Assembly (NCBI GenBank): GCA_963682175.1
Contig: OY821791.1
Span: forward strand, 23,467,826 to 23,531,825
Length of the DNA stretch: 64,000 bases
Reading direction: 5' to 3'
Origin: Triglochin maritima
Lineage: Eukaryota > Streptophyta > Magnoliopsida > Alismatales > Juncaginaceae
Positions 1 to 12,460 of this stretch are shown one piece after another (position 1 is the stretch's first letter; every line of letters starts with the position of its first letter). Below the pieces are notes generated by a model that saw nothing but the letters and a program-made list of their open reading frames with translations, was not told where the DNA came from and ran no database searches. The translations under genes were made by a program, and so were the position numbers.

Positions 1-3000
1 CTTCACAACGCTCTCAAAACGACTGAAGTTGACATGGGCAAAGGTCGGGACAATCACGTCCTAGCCGTCCATGAGAGGAGCAAAAAGATCAACAGAGGTA
101 AAGTCAAATTTACCAAAGATACGTCAATCAAGAGCAAGGGAGTAGGAGGTGCTCAAGGGAGTGCCTCAAGGGGGAAATCTTTCAAATCTCCAACTCCCAA
201 CACGGAGTGCTTTCACTGCGGTGAAAAGGGACACATCCGACCTAATTGCCCCAAGTACAAGGAAGACCTTGAAAATGGGATGATTGAACGTAGGCGCCCG
301 AGAAACGCCGTAGGTATGTTTGTTATTGAGATAAATTTAATCACCTCTGTCCTTGATTTGGTAATGGTTACCGGATCTTGTGCTCACATAATTTTGATGT
401 GCAGCTATTGAAGGATAGGAAGGAACTCGTGGATAACGAGATGATATTGAAGATTGGACATAGTACAAGCATCGCTGCGATTGTACAAGATTCTATGGAG
501 CTTCAATAGTCTAGTGATTTAAATTTATGGTTTGAAGAATGTTTGTTATATGCCTTCGATTAGCAAGAACATTTCTGTATCAAGTTTTAGATATGGATAA
601 ATTTTAATAAATATTTTAATTCTTGCTTGTCTATATCGAAGAATGGAATTTTCTATGCAAATACATTCATATAGAATGTTTTCTATTTGCTTGAAATAAA
701 TAATAAACAAACTCAAACAAACAATAACAAAAGAGAAACTAAGATAACTCACGTGAATGATACAATCTTGTAGCACTATCGGATTGGTCAAATAAATGAC
801 CAAGAGACCTTTCAAGAAGAAAGGAACGAAAACGAATAACTAATTGGATATGATACATTCTAATGTATGTGGTCCGATAAGTACAAGTGCAAGAGATGGT
901 TTAAGGTACTTCATTTTGTTCACGGACAACTATAGTCATTATGGCTATATTTGTCTAATGGGAAGCATAATTGAATTCTTTGACAAGTTCAAGGAATTCA
1001 AGGATGAAGTAGTGAACCGACTCAACAAGAATATCGAGTCTCTATGAACGGTTCGCAGGGGTGAGTGCTTAGGATACCTAATTTGACTCATTCCTAAAGT
1101 AGGAACATGATATTGCTCGACATGGTTCGATCAATAACGAGTCAATCTAAAATTGCCTCTTTACTTTTGGGATTATGCACTACAAATAATGACAAACTCA
1201 CTAAATAAAGTTCCATCCAAATCCATGGAGAAAATGTCTTGTGAGCTATGGAGTTGAAAGACACCTAAGCTCGACTTTCTCAAGATTTGGGGTTGTGAGG
1301 TATACATCAAGAAATTGATGTCGACCAAGCTTCAACCAATAGTGGATAAGTGCTTCTATATATAGATTGTCCTCGTGTGACAAGAGGATACTACTTTTGA
1401 TATATCACCTCCAATCGAAAGATTGTAGAGAGAGATATGTTTTTCTGGAATTTCTGGAAAAGAGAGAAAAGTAGTGGGAGTAGAGTTGAGCTTGAGGAAA
1501 CTCAAGATATTTTACAAGATCATGATGTGAATGTTGCATTCAAAATCATGAAGGCCCAGCCGAGATTCATTTGGTTAGTGGGAGTATGAGCGAGAGATCC
1601 TTACAAGAAATTGTGAGAGAATCTCAATCATCCTCACCTAGTGTGTGTTCGAGAGTCGAACATGAACCTATTCCTCAAGCAATTGTGGAAGAGGTTCGAG
1701 AGACACGAGAAGAACCAAAAGAACTAAGAAGGTCAATGAGGGAAAGGAATAAACCCAATAAGTATGTGGGACTTCATGAGATCATGGTACTAGATACCAA
1801 AGATCCCTCAACCTTCCAAGAAGCAATGGTAAGAGAAGACTCCAAACAATGGCTTAAGGCCATGGAATCCGAAATAGAATCCATGTATGATAATTAAGTG
1901 TAGAACTTGATTTGCCTTCCTCAAGAGAAAATGCCATTAAGTATAAATGAGCTTTTAGGAGGAAGATAGACATGGATAGTAACTTGACAACCTACGAAGC
2001 AAGGCTTGGAGGAAAAATTTATACTCAAATTCAAGAAATTGACTTTGATGAAATCTTTGAGAAGTTGTCATATTAAAATCTATTCGGATTATACTCACTA
2101 TTACCGCATTTGACAATTGTGGGATATGGAAGATGGATATCAAAATGGCGTTCCTTAAACAGGAACTTGGAGGAGGATATGTACGTGGTACAACCTCAAG
2201 GTTTTGATAATCCAAATAATAGCGAGAAGAAATGCAAGTTTCGAGAATCCATTTATGGATTGAAGCAAGCATCGAGGAGTTGGAACAAACGCTTTGACGA
2301 AGAGGTGAAAGAGATTCACTTCATTCAAAGTAAAGGAAAACCTTGTTGATACAAGGAGATTAGTGGGAGCCATGTAGTACTTCTGATCTCATATGTCGAT
2401 GACATATTGCTCATGAGCAATCAGATACCTTAGCATTAGCAAACGAGAAATTTCATTGAAATTGGCATTTTCAATGAAAAGAAATGGATGAGGCTCAACA
2501 CATCTTGAGAATCAAGATACATTGAGATACATCCCGTAGACTCATTGGCTTCAGTCAACGTGCATACATTGACAACGTCTTGGAAATGTTCAAGGTGAAC
2601 AATTCCGATATGGACAATGTGCCAATAAATATGAGTATAGGTGTGCAACTCAAGAAGTCTCAATGTGCTCAATCACACAAAGACTTGGAGTACATGAAGG
2701 TATCCCTTATGATTCGGCAAAAGAAAGGACCATGTACACAATGACTTGCACAAGACTCAAAATCTCGTATGCTCTAAACGTGACAAGAGGTCACCAATCC
2801 AACGCAAGTCCTAATCATAGGATTGCGGTCAAGAATATTCTGAAGTACCTTAACCGGACTAAAGATAAGGTTCTTGTTTATGGAAGACAAAGGAGAAAAT
2901 AGCCGAGGGCTGTTTTGATGCAATTCTTATAGGAATTCTTGACAATAGGAGTTTGGAATGATGATGCGTCATCATTATCAAAGGTGGAGGCATGAGCTAG

Positions 3001-3190
3001 TTAGGAGTAATATCACTACAGCTAACTCAACCACCAACGAAATACAAAATAAATAAATAAGGTGGACACAACAGTGACACAACTGATCCATTCAACAAAC
3101 CTTCATACCAAGCTAAGAGACGAAATATATTTCGAGTCCATGGATCCGAGGATCCATGTGGATTGGCTTGATAGGTGATTTGAGAAGGTT
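1..3190 (+). pseudogene. copia gag-pol remnant (element A)
   Basis: A broken polyprotein. At 34-411 a gag C-terminus carries an intact zinc knuckle, CFHCGEKGHIRPNC (about 208-250). The protease site that reads DTGSCAHII in element F reads VTGSCAHII here, so the catalytic Asp is lost. Integrase core fragments lie at 844-1047 (MIHSNVCGPISTSARDG). The reverse transcriptase starts near 1740 and keeps YVDD near 2395. RNase H and the C-terminal tail end near 3170. Many frameshifts and stops separate these pieces (open stretches at 1571-1897, 2110-2349 and 2663-2902). It cannot make a working polyprotein. Confidence 0.9.
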
Positions 3191-3258
3191 ACCCTAATTA
3201 AAGTGTTTTATGCATTGAGAATGTATGTGAAAGAAAACTTTGATAACAAGTGGGAGAT

Positions 3259-5156
3259 TGAAGGGAATGTGTTCTAAAAGTTTTACTTTTAAATGTCAAT
3301 TATTATGAATTGAATGAGAAATCATTTTGTTCCTTGTTTATGTTATTCGTCTTTTAGAAGTGTTAAGGAAGAGGCTCTTGGTCCTTAACCGTAGAGCTCT
3401 AAAAGATATTGGTTTACATAAAACAAAAGGTATTCGCAATCATGGTAATTAACATGGGACATTAATTACCGAGTTAAGATTGTCGTGTTGGTCATAGATC
3501 ATTGTAGCTCTACAAGTGAGTGACAACACGGGTACACAAAAGAGGAAAATAGTACTTTTGTATACTGAATTGACCTAACAAGTAAAATATTATAGAAATG
3601 TGTTTTTGTGTCATTGATATTTTACTGTGTCCTTGGTCCTTTGATATGAGACTTATATCTGATCGCTTAAGGAGTTCTTAATTAGACTAGTGTCTTAAGC
3701 TATCGATGAGTGTAGTGTAAAGGCATTAGTTGGTTAAGTACAACTTTTGTTGGAGAAGATAGCTAGTCAAAAGATTATCATTGCCCCTCTTAATTGAGTA
3801 ATGATATTAATGGGCCCCTTGATAAAGCAAAGTTATAATGTGCACAATGTGATTTGAGTTAAGTCACATATTTATAACTAGCTTAAAGAGATCAAGAAAT
3901 GAATACTAATATACAAAGATGACACAATACTACTTTGTATGTATTCTTAATATCATGAGGCAAGGGACGGACACAAGTGGTGCACTCCATCACTAATTGG
4001 ATTGGGTTTTGGTTCGAGCTGAATTAAGACATCTAGCTAATTGGGAATTATAATGTGTAGCTAGATACCGCTTATAGTTTGTGATGTTAAGCTATTAATA
4101 TCACTGCCAGTTTAGCTTAGATCCTCCCATAGGTCACACCATAAAACTGGGAAACAAGAAGGTGATTTTATGTTCATATGATGTATCGAGTTTCGTATAC
4201 ATGTGGTGAATCGATAAAATCATTATGTCATGAAAATGACATATTTAGAATCATGAATTTATATATGAGATGTAAATATATCATGGGGTGTGATTGTTTG
4301 ATATTACATATGATGATATATTGCATAGGATATATAAATTAGCTATAACCCCAAAGATCGAATTTTGTTGGGAATTAATCCAAAATTCGATAAGGCAAAT
4401 TAATTAATTAAATTTGCTAAAACCCCAAATACGAATTTTGTTGGGAATTAAACCAAAATTCGATAAAGGCAAATTAATTAAATTTCCTAAAAAAAACGAA
4501 TTTTGTTGGGAATTAATCCAAAATTCAATAAAGGCAAATTAATTAAGGAATTATTGATCATGGTTTTGACTTGGTCAATTATGATTAAATTTGGATGTGG
4601 ATTAATAAATTTAATATTGAGAATTGGTCTTAAGAGAGAAAAACATGGAAGAATGGGTCAATGCATAGCCCATGATGTGGAAATTAAAGGAGCCTATAAA
4701 TAGGCCTAATTTCCTTCATTAAAAATATATATATGCAAAATTCTCTCTCTCTCTAACCACCCCAATTAATCCATCCGAAATTCCTTAGTTAATTTGAGTT
4801 TTTGGAGAGTAAAATCTCAGGAAAGAAAAAGGGGGTTATTAGCTAGATTCTAAACCCGTTTGGAGATTGATTGGCTAGCTCCTTTCTCTCCAACCTTGTT
4901 TAGAGTTTGGTGAACACTCGGAGGCAATCCACCGGGCGATGCGACCGGCAACGCGACTACGGATCTTCAAGAGGTTTTAGAGAACCTCTAGGTATGATTC
5001 TAATTGCAATTGTTTGTTTATTCTAATGCATGTTAAATAATTAGGACAAACAAATGCATGTCTATATGAAAATCGAAGAAAATATGAATGTTTCGATCCT
5101 ATATGTTTATAAAATTTCGAAAAATATATACATACTATAGGGCACGAAATCCAACA
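3259..5156 (+). repeat. 3' LTR of copia element A
   Basis: Starts TGAAGGGAATGTG directly after the purine tract and ends CCAACA, giving TG...CA ends and 1898 bp. A TATA box lies at about 4694-4701 inside an inverted repeat (GCCTAT-AA-ATAGGC), followed by a CT repeat near 4742. Three direct copies of an ACGAATTTTGTTGGGAATTA-type segment occur at 4360-4530. It differs from the solo LTR at 46627-48514 at about 22 positions plus two indels by eye, so the two come from the same recently active subfamily. Confidence 0.9.
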
Positions 5157-5301
5157 ATGCCAACTCCCTAACATGCAAGAATAACGTAAAGTATAACATG
5201 GTATATAACAATACAACATAAATTGTCCCCAACCATGGTCTAAGGACATCGGTCCCACAACATAACAATGGGTCCCACTAGGGGCCCACATTGGGAGGTA
5301 T

Positions 5302-5620
5302 GCTCACACAAACTGCTAAATACCTCATTTGCTCACACAAGCTGCAAAATGGTTGGGAGGTATGCTCACACAAGCTGCAAAATGGTTGGAAGGTATGCTC
5401 ACATAAGTTGCTAAATACGACAAATGCTCGCACAAGCTGCAAATAAAATCGTTGCTCACATAAGTTGCTAAATACGACAAATGCTCGCACAAGCTGCAAA
5501 TAAAATCGTTGCTCACACAAGCTGCAAAACGGTTGGGAGGTATGCTCACACAAGTTGCTAAATACTTCAAACGCTCACCCAAGCTGCAAAGGTTGCTCAC
5601 ACAATCTGCACAAAATGGTC
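5302..5620. repeat. Minisatellite, about 11 units of 22-33 bp
   Basis: Tandem units share the core GCTCACACAAGCTGCAAA followed by a variable tail (TGGTTGGGAGGTAT, TACGACAAAT or TAAAATCGTT). A 57-bp pair of units is repeated identically twice (about 5396-5509), showing higher-order duplication. Open frames across it on the minus strand are a by-product of the repeat. Confidence 0.9.
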
Positions 5621-7210
5621 ACAGAAGCTGCTAAACCATTTATAACCGTACGAGCACATTCACCCACCATCCAGACCTTTCCACACGATGGTCCCTGGGC
5701 AGGAATGATCATCGCACCTACCGTCACCTCCCGACAAGTACACAAGGCGAGGACCAAGTTTTCCATGGACAAGGTGGCACATAACAATAAGGCATAAAAA
5801 ACAAAACTGGGCAATAATGGTCAACCAAACAAAGCACAGTGGTCGACTGATTCCCCTAAGACAACTAGCATTGGTTCAACCATTACAAACTGGACGAACG
5901 TAAACATCATACAATAGGTCGAACCCAAGTTACAGGTGCTCGACTATTTAAATGGTCTAAGCCCGGGTCCAACTAACATAACGTTCATTCAGTTGAACGA
6001 CAAAGGGGACTTGTCTGACCGAAAATAATAGAGCCTCAAGTCCAACTTTACACCTCAACCGGTCAAACAAACCGCATTGGTCGGTCGACCATTTGCACTT
6101 AAACTACCGATCGACCCAAAATACATTGGTTGCACCAACAATGGCGGTTCACTTAAAATATCAGTCGAATAGATCACAAGGTGGTTGACCATTTCGATGG
6201 TCTAGGGCTGAACATACTTAGCTACATGTGCTACAGCTCGAACGACATGGGGTCCCATTCAACCGAAACTAATAGAGCCTACCCAAAATGCATAAACGGT
6301 CGACCACCCGAAGGCATCTTCGACTAGTATTGGGCAGATTCCTACAATTTACATTACATCCGGTCGACGGAATCACACACTGAAGGTTGTAATCAGCGAG
6401 GTGATTAGTTGTAGTCAAACTGTCGTCCACCTCCCACCTTCGTGGTTGAGTAACAACTTGACCATACAACTAAGCAACATATAAGTAAATTAAATTAAGG
6501 GTGATGAGCTAGAATATACTAGTTGGAAACAATGACATTTGACCTTCGCCAAAGGTTGTTTGGTCGTGAATCTTGTGATGAACTTGATTTGCGTTGCTTT
6601 CATGAAAATAAAGATATTCAACATTGTAGTCGAAGGACAACACGTGTCGTTCTCACGTAAATGTATAGGAGAGTCCAAGGTTATAGTTAGGTGGAAGACA
6701 ACCTACGTATATAAATTTAAATATGATTTGGATGTTGTTTTGTTGATAAGTATGATTTGGATGTTGTTGGTGGATGTCATTTGATTTGGAAGTTATGTTT
6801 TTTGAAAGAGTGCTTATACACCGACGTTGTGCATCCACGACACGCACCATGTCAACACCAACTCTATAAACAAGTGGACGGAAAAGAGAGCCGAACTGGC
6901 AAAGCGTTTGAAATCGGAAAAATGAAATACATGTTATCCCCGGAGAATGCCTGTTGCGCATGGAAAAGGTGGACATGCCACTAATTCGTGAAAAGACATT
7001 TCCTAAAGTAAATTGAATGCGAAAATACACACGTCTTTGTAATAGGGTATTTAAAAGAGGAAACATCCAGTTAGTAAACATAAGTCATACAGGTGTTTTG
7101 AAACGTAATAATGTTACCAAGGAACGAAGGCCAGAGGGAGTCCAGAGTCAATCCAGAGTAATTCCATAGTCTGTCTGGAGTCTAAAGAAAATGAATATCG
7201 CAAATGATGT

Positions 7211-7429
7211 ATGGAGTTGGAGGTTGTAGAAGCGACCATAACGTTCTCCCGGTGGAGAATGGTGAACTGCTTGGGTGACTGCAAGAGGGACATGCAAACT
7301 GGAAATCCAGAGACAAACAAGACAACAACTCTAGCCCTTGAAGAACCTTTCTTTGAATTGAAGGACGTCGAGGAGCGGCGACCCCGGTTTCTAGAGGACT
7401 TCATGTCAAATTATCCCCGCCCTATTTGA
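7211..7429 (+). CDS. Possible last-exon ORF, unrecognised
   Basis: A 72-codon open frame ending LEDFMSNYPRPI-stop with acidic, unbiased composition in its last 35 residues. No family recognised. It lies between a short TCCAGA-array fragment and the G1 insertion, and could be the 3' exon of a gene carried with the arrays. The opposite strand is also open here, so coding is doubtful. Confidence 0.2.
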   Translation: MELEVVEATITFSRWRMVNCLGDCKRDMQTGNPETNKTTTLALEEPFFELKDVEERRPRFLEDFMSNYPRPI

Positions 7430-7457
7430 TCTTCATCTGAAACGTTGGATTTGTAGG

Positions 7458-8855
7458 TGATTGACATCATTTCATGCTTATATTTGTATCTTATATTCAT
7501 TATCTTTCACCTAAACAATGCTATGTCACGAGTTTTATGTTTAGTTTTCAGGAATAATTAGGTTTGAAGAGATGAAGCATAAAAGGACCCAAAAGCTGGG
7601 AAAAAGGACTGGATTGTGAGATCTGGGGACCAAGATGCAAGGGAGAAGGACCTGAACGCAAGACAGAGGGACCTAAGAGTAAAACAGAATACTTCACACC
7701 ATCATGGGGACTATTTTAGCAATTGGATTCGGGTCGGAGGTCCAACAAACCAACCAGATGCATCCAAGACCAACAAACACTTCAAGCAAAGCCCACAAAG
7801 AAAACCAAACGGATATAAACCATATAGACCGCCAATTGGCGGTCCAGATGGCCCAGAATCCGTTTAGTTTTCTGTAGCACGTGTATTAGTGTATGCTTAG
7901 TGTATTTTTGGTATTGGTTTAGTCCCACATCGGGGGATTGTTCCGGATTAGCTTTTTCCATGCCTATAAATAAAACTCTTCACCTCCTTTTGTAATCACT
8001 CCATATTTTAAGTGGCTATTCTTCCTACTAGAAGTGAGGCCTTGAAGCACACACTAAACTAGGAGGATGCTACTTTTAATGTGAGTCATTTTATCAATAA
8101 AGTTTTGTGTTTCTTTCATTGTTTGTTTTATACTTCTTTTATTGTTTGTGCATGATTTAGTTTAATCGTCTTTTATTTCTAGCTTAGTTTTAAATATGCT
8201 TTCTTTGTTTAGTTTAATAATTAGTGTAATGTTTAGTGAGTAGTTCCATCCCCTTTGGGGGGTAGAGTAGATGTACATACATGCATTAGAGAATGGGATG
8301 AATGCTTTATTTTTGATGTGTTGATAAAACATGAATGTATGCTTGCTTGTTTAGGATAGAATTTATAACTTGATGAGTTTTGCCAAAATGATTAGACACC
8401 TCTCATGCTTGTCTAGGTTCTAAAATAAACAACTTGCATATGTAAATATTAATCAACTAAGTTGGTGAATAGATTGATAGGTTTTACCATAACATTTAGA
8501 CACTTCCTATGCTTGATAAACACCACCTTAATTTGTGCTTAAAGAATGTATTCTACACCCACCTCTTTGCATGTGTGCACTCACTCCACCCCTTAGGGGT
8601 TTTTCCCATTCCTGAATTCCAGCACTTCTATTTTGTTCTTAGCTTAGTTTTTATTTGATCGTTTATTTCTTTCTTTCGCATTTCGTACTTCTTAGCGTAG
8701 TTTAGTGTAGAGTAGCGTAACCAACTCTCTTCTCCATTATTTTCGCCACTTGATTTCGTGCAAACAAGAGGCTGCTCACCTCCCTGAGGACGACCCATAC
8801 TTGCCACCGCTTCATCGCGGTCGTGCACTTGCGGTTTAAAATAAAATGTTCAACA
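7458..8855 (+). repeat. 5' LTR of G1
   Basis: Runs TGATTGACATC...TTCAACA (1398 bp). It contains an 18-bp perfect palindrome at 7827-7844, a TATA box TATAAATA at 7965-7972, and near its end a stem-loop at 8806-8821 followed by GTGCACTTGCGGT. Transcription is expected to start about 30 bp after the TATA box. Confidence 0.95.
7827..7844. promoter_or_regulatory. Perfect 18-bp palindrome in G1 U3
   Basis: GACCGCCAATTGGCGGTC is its own reverse complement and lies 121 bp before the TATA box. The 3' LTR copy is at 14983-15000 and near-copies lie after the primer site at 9014-9052. Related elements have different palindromes at the same place. Function unknown. Confidence 0.85.
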
Positions 8856-8861
8856 AGTTTT

Positions 8862-8879
8862 TGGTGCCGTTGCCGGGGA
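8862..8879 (+). other. Primer-binding site, tRNA-Asp type
   Basis: TGGTGCCGTTGCCGGGGA begins 6 bp after the 5' LTR. It matches the complement of the plant tRNA-Asp 3' end with one mismatch (T for C at position 4); element C has the exact match. This primer class is typical of Athila/Tat-lineage Ty3 elements. Confidence 0.9.
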
Positions 8880-9911
8880 GGTGTCAGTCCAGACTCTTGT
8901 TTGGACGATTCGAGTGGATTTAATTTTCGTTTTGTAGTTTTGCTTTGTTTCAGGAGTCGTGGAGTCATCAGGAGGAGCACCTGGAGAAGTTTTGAAGCAA
9001 GCTGGGCACTGTAGACCGCCAGTCAGCGGCCTGAGACCGCCAATTGGCAGTCTGGTAAGCTCAGCTCGCTCTCTTATTTCTTTGGTCTATTTACTTTATC
9101 TAATATAGTGGTCTGGGACTTAATTTGGCATGTTTTGACTTATAGTTTGTTCCCAGATCAATAATCAAACCTCCTTTAAGCAACTTGGACCCTAAAACCC
9201 AAAGCAAAAGATTAGGCATTCTCTTTGTTTAGGCCATGCATCATGTATGTGACTTAGGCACTTAGATTGTCTTTTATCTTAGCTTTATTTTCTGTTGCTG
9301 AGAGCTGGTGTGAGGTACGCACCTTCTACTCTCATTCATGCATTTCGTATGAACATGCATTAGTTAGTAGGAACTGCATTGCAACAAGTGTGAGTTGAGC
9401 GTTGTTTGGAGAGTTGATTGCTAGATTTAGGACTCCAAAACGCTACTAAGGAGGGGCTGTCCCGTAAAAGATAAGGTGGGGGATTTCATCACCCTTTCCT
9501 TCGCCCCATAAACCACACTAATCAAGAGCCTAATTTTAAAATCAAGTAGACATTGGCCCTAAGGATCTTGGACGCATTAGGAGAGTGATCCGGTCCCGAC
9601 CATCATGACCTGATCGGCGTTGCCCACTTTGTCGATAGTAGGAGAGACGAGATCTCCGGATCTTGACTCACTTGCTGGGCTTTGTGGTCCTCGTCGTAGG
9701 GAGGTGAGGCGTGTTGAGGCCGTGTGACCTCGCAGTTAGGCGTCGTCTAGCTGTAAGGACCTATAGCGACCTTAGGATTGTTTGAGCCTTGTTTGCTTGT
9801 GTGCTTCTACCTGTACCCATCCGCCGTAGCTTAAGGACTTCTTCCCTTCTCTCCTGAGTCATTCTTTCTCTCCTGGGTTCCCTCGTCTTCTCTTCTACGT
9901 ACATTCTTTGT
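8880..9911 (+). other. G1 untranslated leader
   Basis: About 1 kb without a supported ORF. Two imperfect copies of the U3 palindrome occur at 9014-9031 and 9035-9052 (the latter one base from perfect). The rest is T-rich with no further structure that I recognise. Confidence 0.6.
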
Positions 9912-12455
9912 TTGAAAAAAAGAGAGTTGTGGTTTGTGTGTGCACCTTTGTGCATGCTTTCGTGGACACGAGACGAGAGTGGTCATTTGACGAGGAGCGT
10001 TGTCAATCCGGCTTCGGTCATCGATTTCTCGACACCTTCCTCCTCTCGTGTCGCACGTAGTTCGGGTCCAATGGCTTCTAATTTCCATGAGGAGGAGCAG
10101 TTGCTGGACCCACCTGTTCCACCTGTGCTTCCAGTTGTCGTTCCCATACCTCTTCGTGATCGATGCTACCCAAGCCGTACCGCTCTACCCTCATGCATCA
10201 TATTACCAGAGGCTAATGGGAACCATTTTGAGGTTAAGCCTCAATTCATATCCATGCTCCCTCGCTTCACTGGGAAAGGTGACCCCTATATCTTTCTCAG
10301 GGAATTTTAGGAGGTCTGTGCTATGTTCAAGCTGCAACAACTTAGCACAGACTCCATCCATCTTAGGCTCGTTCCTTTCGCATTAAAGGATGATGCCAAG
10401 AAGTGGTTGTACAGCAACCAGGCGAATTCCTTTAGGACTTGGGATGAGTTTCAATCTGCATTCCTCAAGAAGTACTTTCCTAATCATCGGACTCAAAAAT
10501 TGAGGAACGAAATCAATTCGTTCTATCAACATGAGACCGAACCATTTCATACATATCTTGAGAGGATCAAAGAGCTACTATCCTCGTGCCCTCACCATGG
10601 CATTGAGTTGTGGCGTCTTTGTCAGATTGTGTATGAGGGTCTTCACATCCCGTCCAGAACACTCCTTGAGTCCATGTGTCAAGGAGAGTTCTTGGGAAAG
10701 GATGAAAGGGAGGCATGGGCCTTCCTAGAAGACCTCGCTGGGAAAACCATGCAATGGGAGAGAGTGAGGGAACCACCTGCATCATCTAGTATAGGAGCGA
10801 GGATCGCGAATGCAAACTCAACTAGATCGGGTTCCGCATTTGCTATCGATACCACTACGGCCACCGAGGCACGCATGACGTCCTTAATGCGCCGTATGGA
10901 TTCGATTGAGCTCCAAAACCAACAAAGTGCACCTCACATGTCCACATCTGGTCCAGTTCCCTGTCATTCATGTGGTAGGATAGGTCATGTAGGAAGCGAG
11001 TGTGAGTCCATTCCTCCTAAGATGGAGCGTGTCAACGCCGTCTATGATAGAGCCAGGAATGACCCATACTCATCATCTTATAATCCTGGATGGAGGAACC
11101 ACCCCAATTTTTCATGGAACCAAACTAATGCCCCGGTTTGTCCTCCAAACTCCTCTAGACCACCTTACCAATCACACCAACCTCCCATGCATGCACATTT
11201 CTATCAGCCACCCCAAGCACAAACCACCAATCAATCGGGTTTCCTAAATTCCAATAATATGGAAACCCGATTCAATTCGCTTGAGACCTTGACTCGTGGA
11301 CTTGAAAACTCAATGAAAATTTTTATGTCTACCACAAGTCAAGTTCTCACTTCAAATCAGCAGACCATGAAATCTCTAGAGCTTCAGATGAGCCAATTGG
11401 CTCAGTCTGTACATGAGAGAGAGAGAGGGTCTTTTCCTAGCCAGCCTGAGGCTAACCCCCGCATGTACCAACAACAACAAATGCAAAATGAGAATGTGGT
11501 ACCTCGGGGGAGGCAAGTGAACCATGTGGAGGAACTTGTTCACCATGTCAATTCCATTGTGACCTTAAGGAATGGAAAACAAGTTGACAATCACATTTCC
11601 TTGCCACACCCACCACCATCTGTGCAGCCCCTCAGTGAGAATGGTGGTGAAGAAGAAGCTGAGGGTGAGGGTAATACACCAAAGCTTTCTTCTCAGGCAC
11701 AACAGAAAACCTACTTGCCAAAAGCTCCCTATCCAAGTAGGTTAAACAAAATGCAGAGTGACAACATGGACAAGATATTAGAGGTGTTTAAGCAAGTGAA
11801 GGTTAACATCCCCTTGTTGGATGTCATCCAACAAATACCTCAATATGCCAAAGTGTTGAAGGATCTCTGCACAACCAAGAGGAAGACCAATGTTCCTAAG
11901 AAAGCATTCTTGGCTGCAAATATCAGCTCACTTTTGTCCAATCATACCTACACAAAATACAAGGACCCTGGGTGTCCTACTATTCAGTGTACGATAGGGG
12001 ACACTAGATTGAGCAATGTTTTGCTTGATTTAGGATCAGCGGTCAATCTCCTCCCATTCTCTGTTTATCAACAGTTGAACTTGGGAGAATTGAAACCAAC
12101 TAAGATCACCCTCCAACTGGCGGATAGATCCATTCGTATTCCCATGGGGATTATCGAGGACGTGCTTATCAAAGTTGGAGATTTTATATTTCCAGTCGAT
12201 TTTGTTGTCCTCGATACCAATCCTGTTGCGAACACCCACTCTCCAATACCTTTGATTTTGGGTAGACCATTTCTGGCAACCTCCAATGCCTTGATTAATT
12301 GTAGAAATGGTCTCATGAAGCTCTCATTCGGTAACATGAGTGCCGAGTTTCATGTGTTCAACTGTGGTAGGCAATGGGAGCCCATGGATGAACCGTTAAA
12401 TCTAAATCGCATCCGCCAATTGGAGAAAGCACCAAAAATCAACGCACACCCCTAA
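9912..12455 (+). pseudogene. Gag-protease polyprotein of G1, one in-frame amber
   Basis: One frame of about 847 codons, broken only by TAG at 10308-10310, where element C has Glu (LREF-E-EIC). In-frame ATGs lie at 9912, 9957 and 10071; the last begins MASNFHEEEQ, just before the region conserved with C (LRDRCYP). Order: capsid-like domain (about 10140-10700: DDAKKWLYS, FLKKYFPNH, CPHHGIE); zinc knuckle CHSCGRIGHVGSEC (about 10963-11004); a Gln/Pro-rich linker; then a retropepsin-like domain (about 11980-12340) with LLDLGSAVNLLP and ILGRPFL. The usual Athila motif is DLGASVN, so SA/AS is swapped. The frame ends before any reverse transcriptase. Confidence 0.88.
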
Positions 12456-12460
12456 CCCCA

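Larger units (their letters stand above)
1..5156 (+). mobile_element. Ty1/copia element A, 3' part (interior plus 3' LTR)
   Basis: The window opens inside the gag of a copia retrotransposon and runs through protease, integrase, reverse transcriptase and RNase H remnants to a polypurine tract (about 3248-3258) and a 3' LTR. Domain order (integrase before reverse transcriptase) is the copia order. The 5' LTR and start of gag lie outside the window, so no target-site duplication can be checked. The interior is closely related to element F at 43096-54151 and aligns with it almost throughout, but has more deletions and frameshifts. Confidence 0.92.
5157..7457. other. Intergenic, repeat-rich, no supported gene
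   Basis: Holds a minisatellite (5302-5620, listed separately). It is followed by a stretch at 5830-6420 rich in GGTCGACC and one-off variants (for example near 6090, 6298 and 6361), resembling motif clusters at 42835-43065, 53150-53510 and 54235-54350. Long open frames near 6653-7081 look like chance. A short stretch at 7125-7190 carries the TCCAGAGTCAATCCAG motif of the arrays that resume at 16140. G1 split this region, so 7457 joins 16010 in the pre-insertion sequence. Confidence 0.6.

Noticed and set aside
5302..5620. CRISPR-like regular repeats
   Set aside because: Units are contiguous and degenerate with no spacers of uniform length, and the setting is plant nuclear DNA; it is a minisatellite.
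6653..7081. 142-codon minus-strand ORF
   Set aside because: Composition is unremarkable, no domain is seen, and the opposite strand is also partly open; no support for coding.
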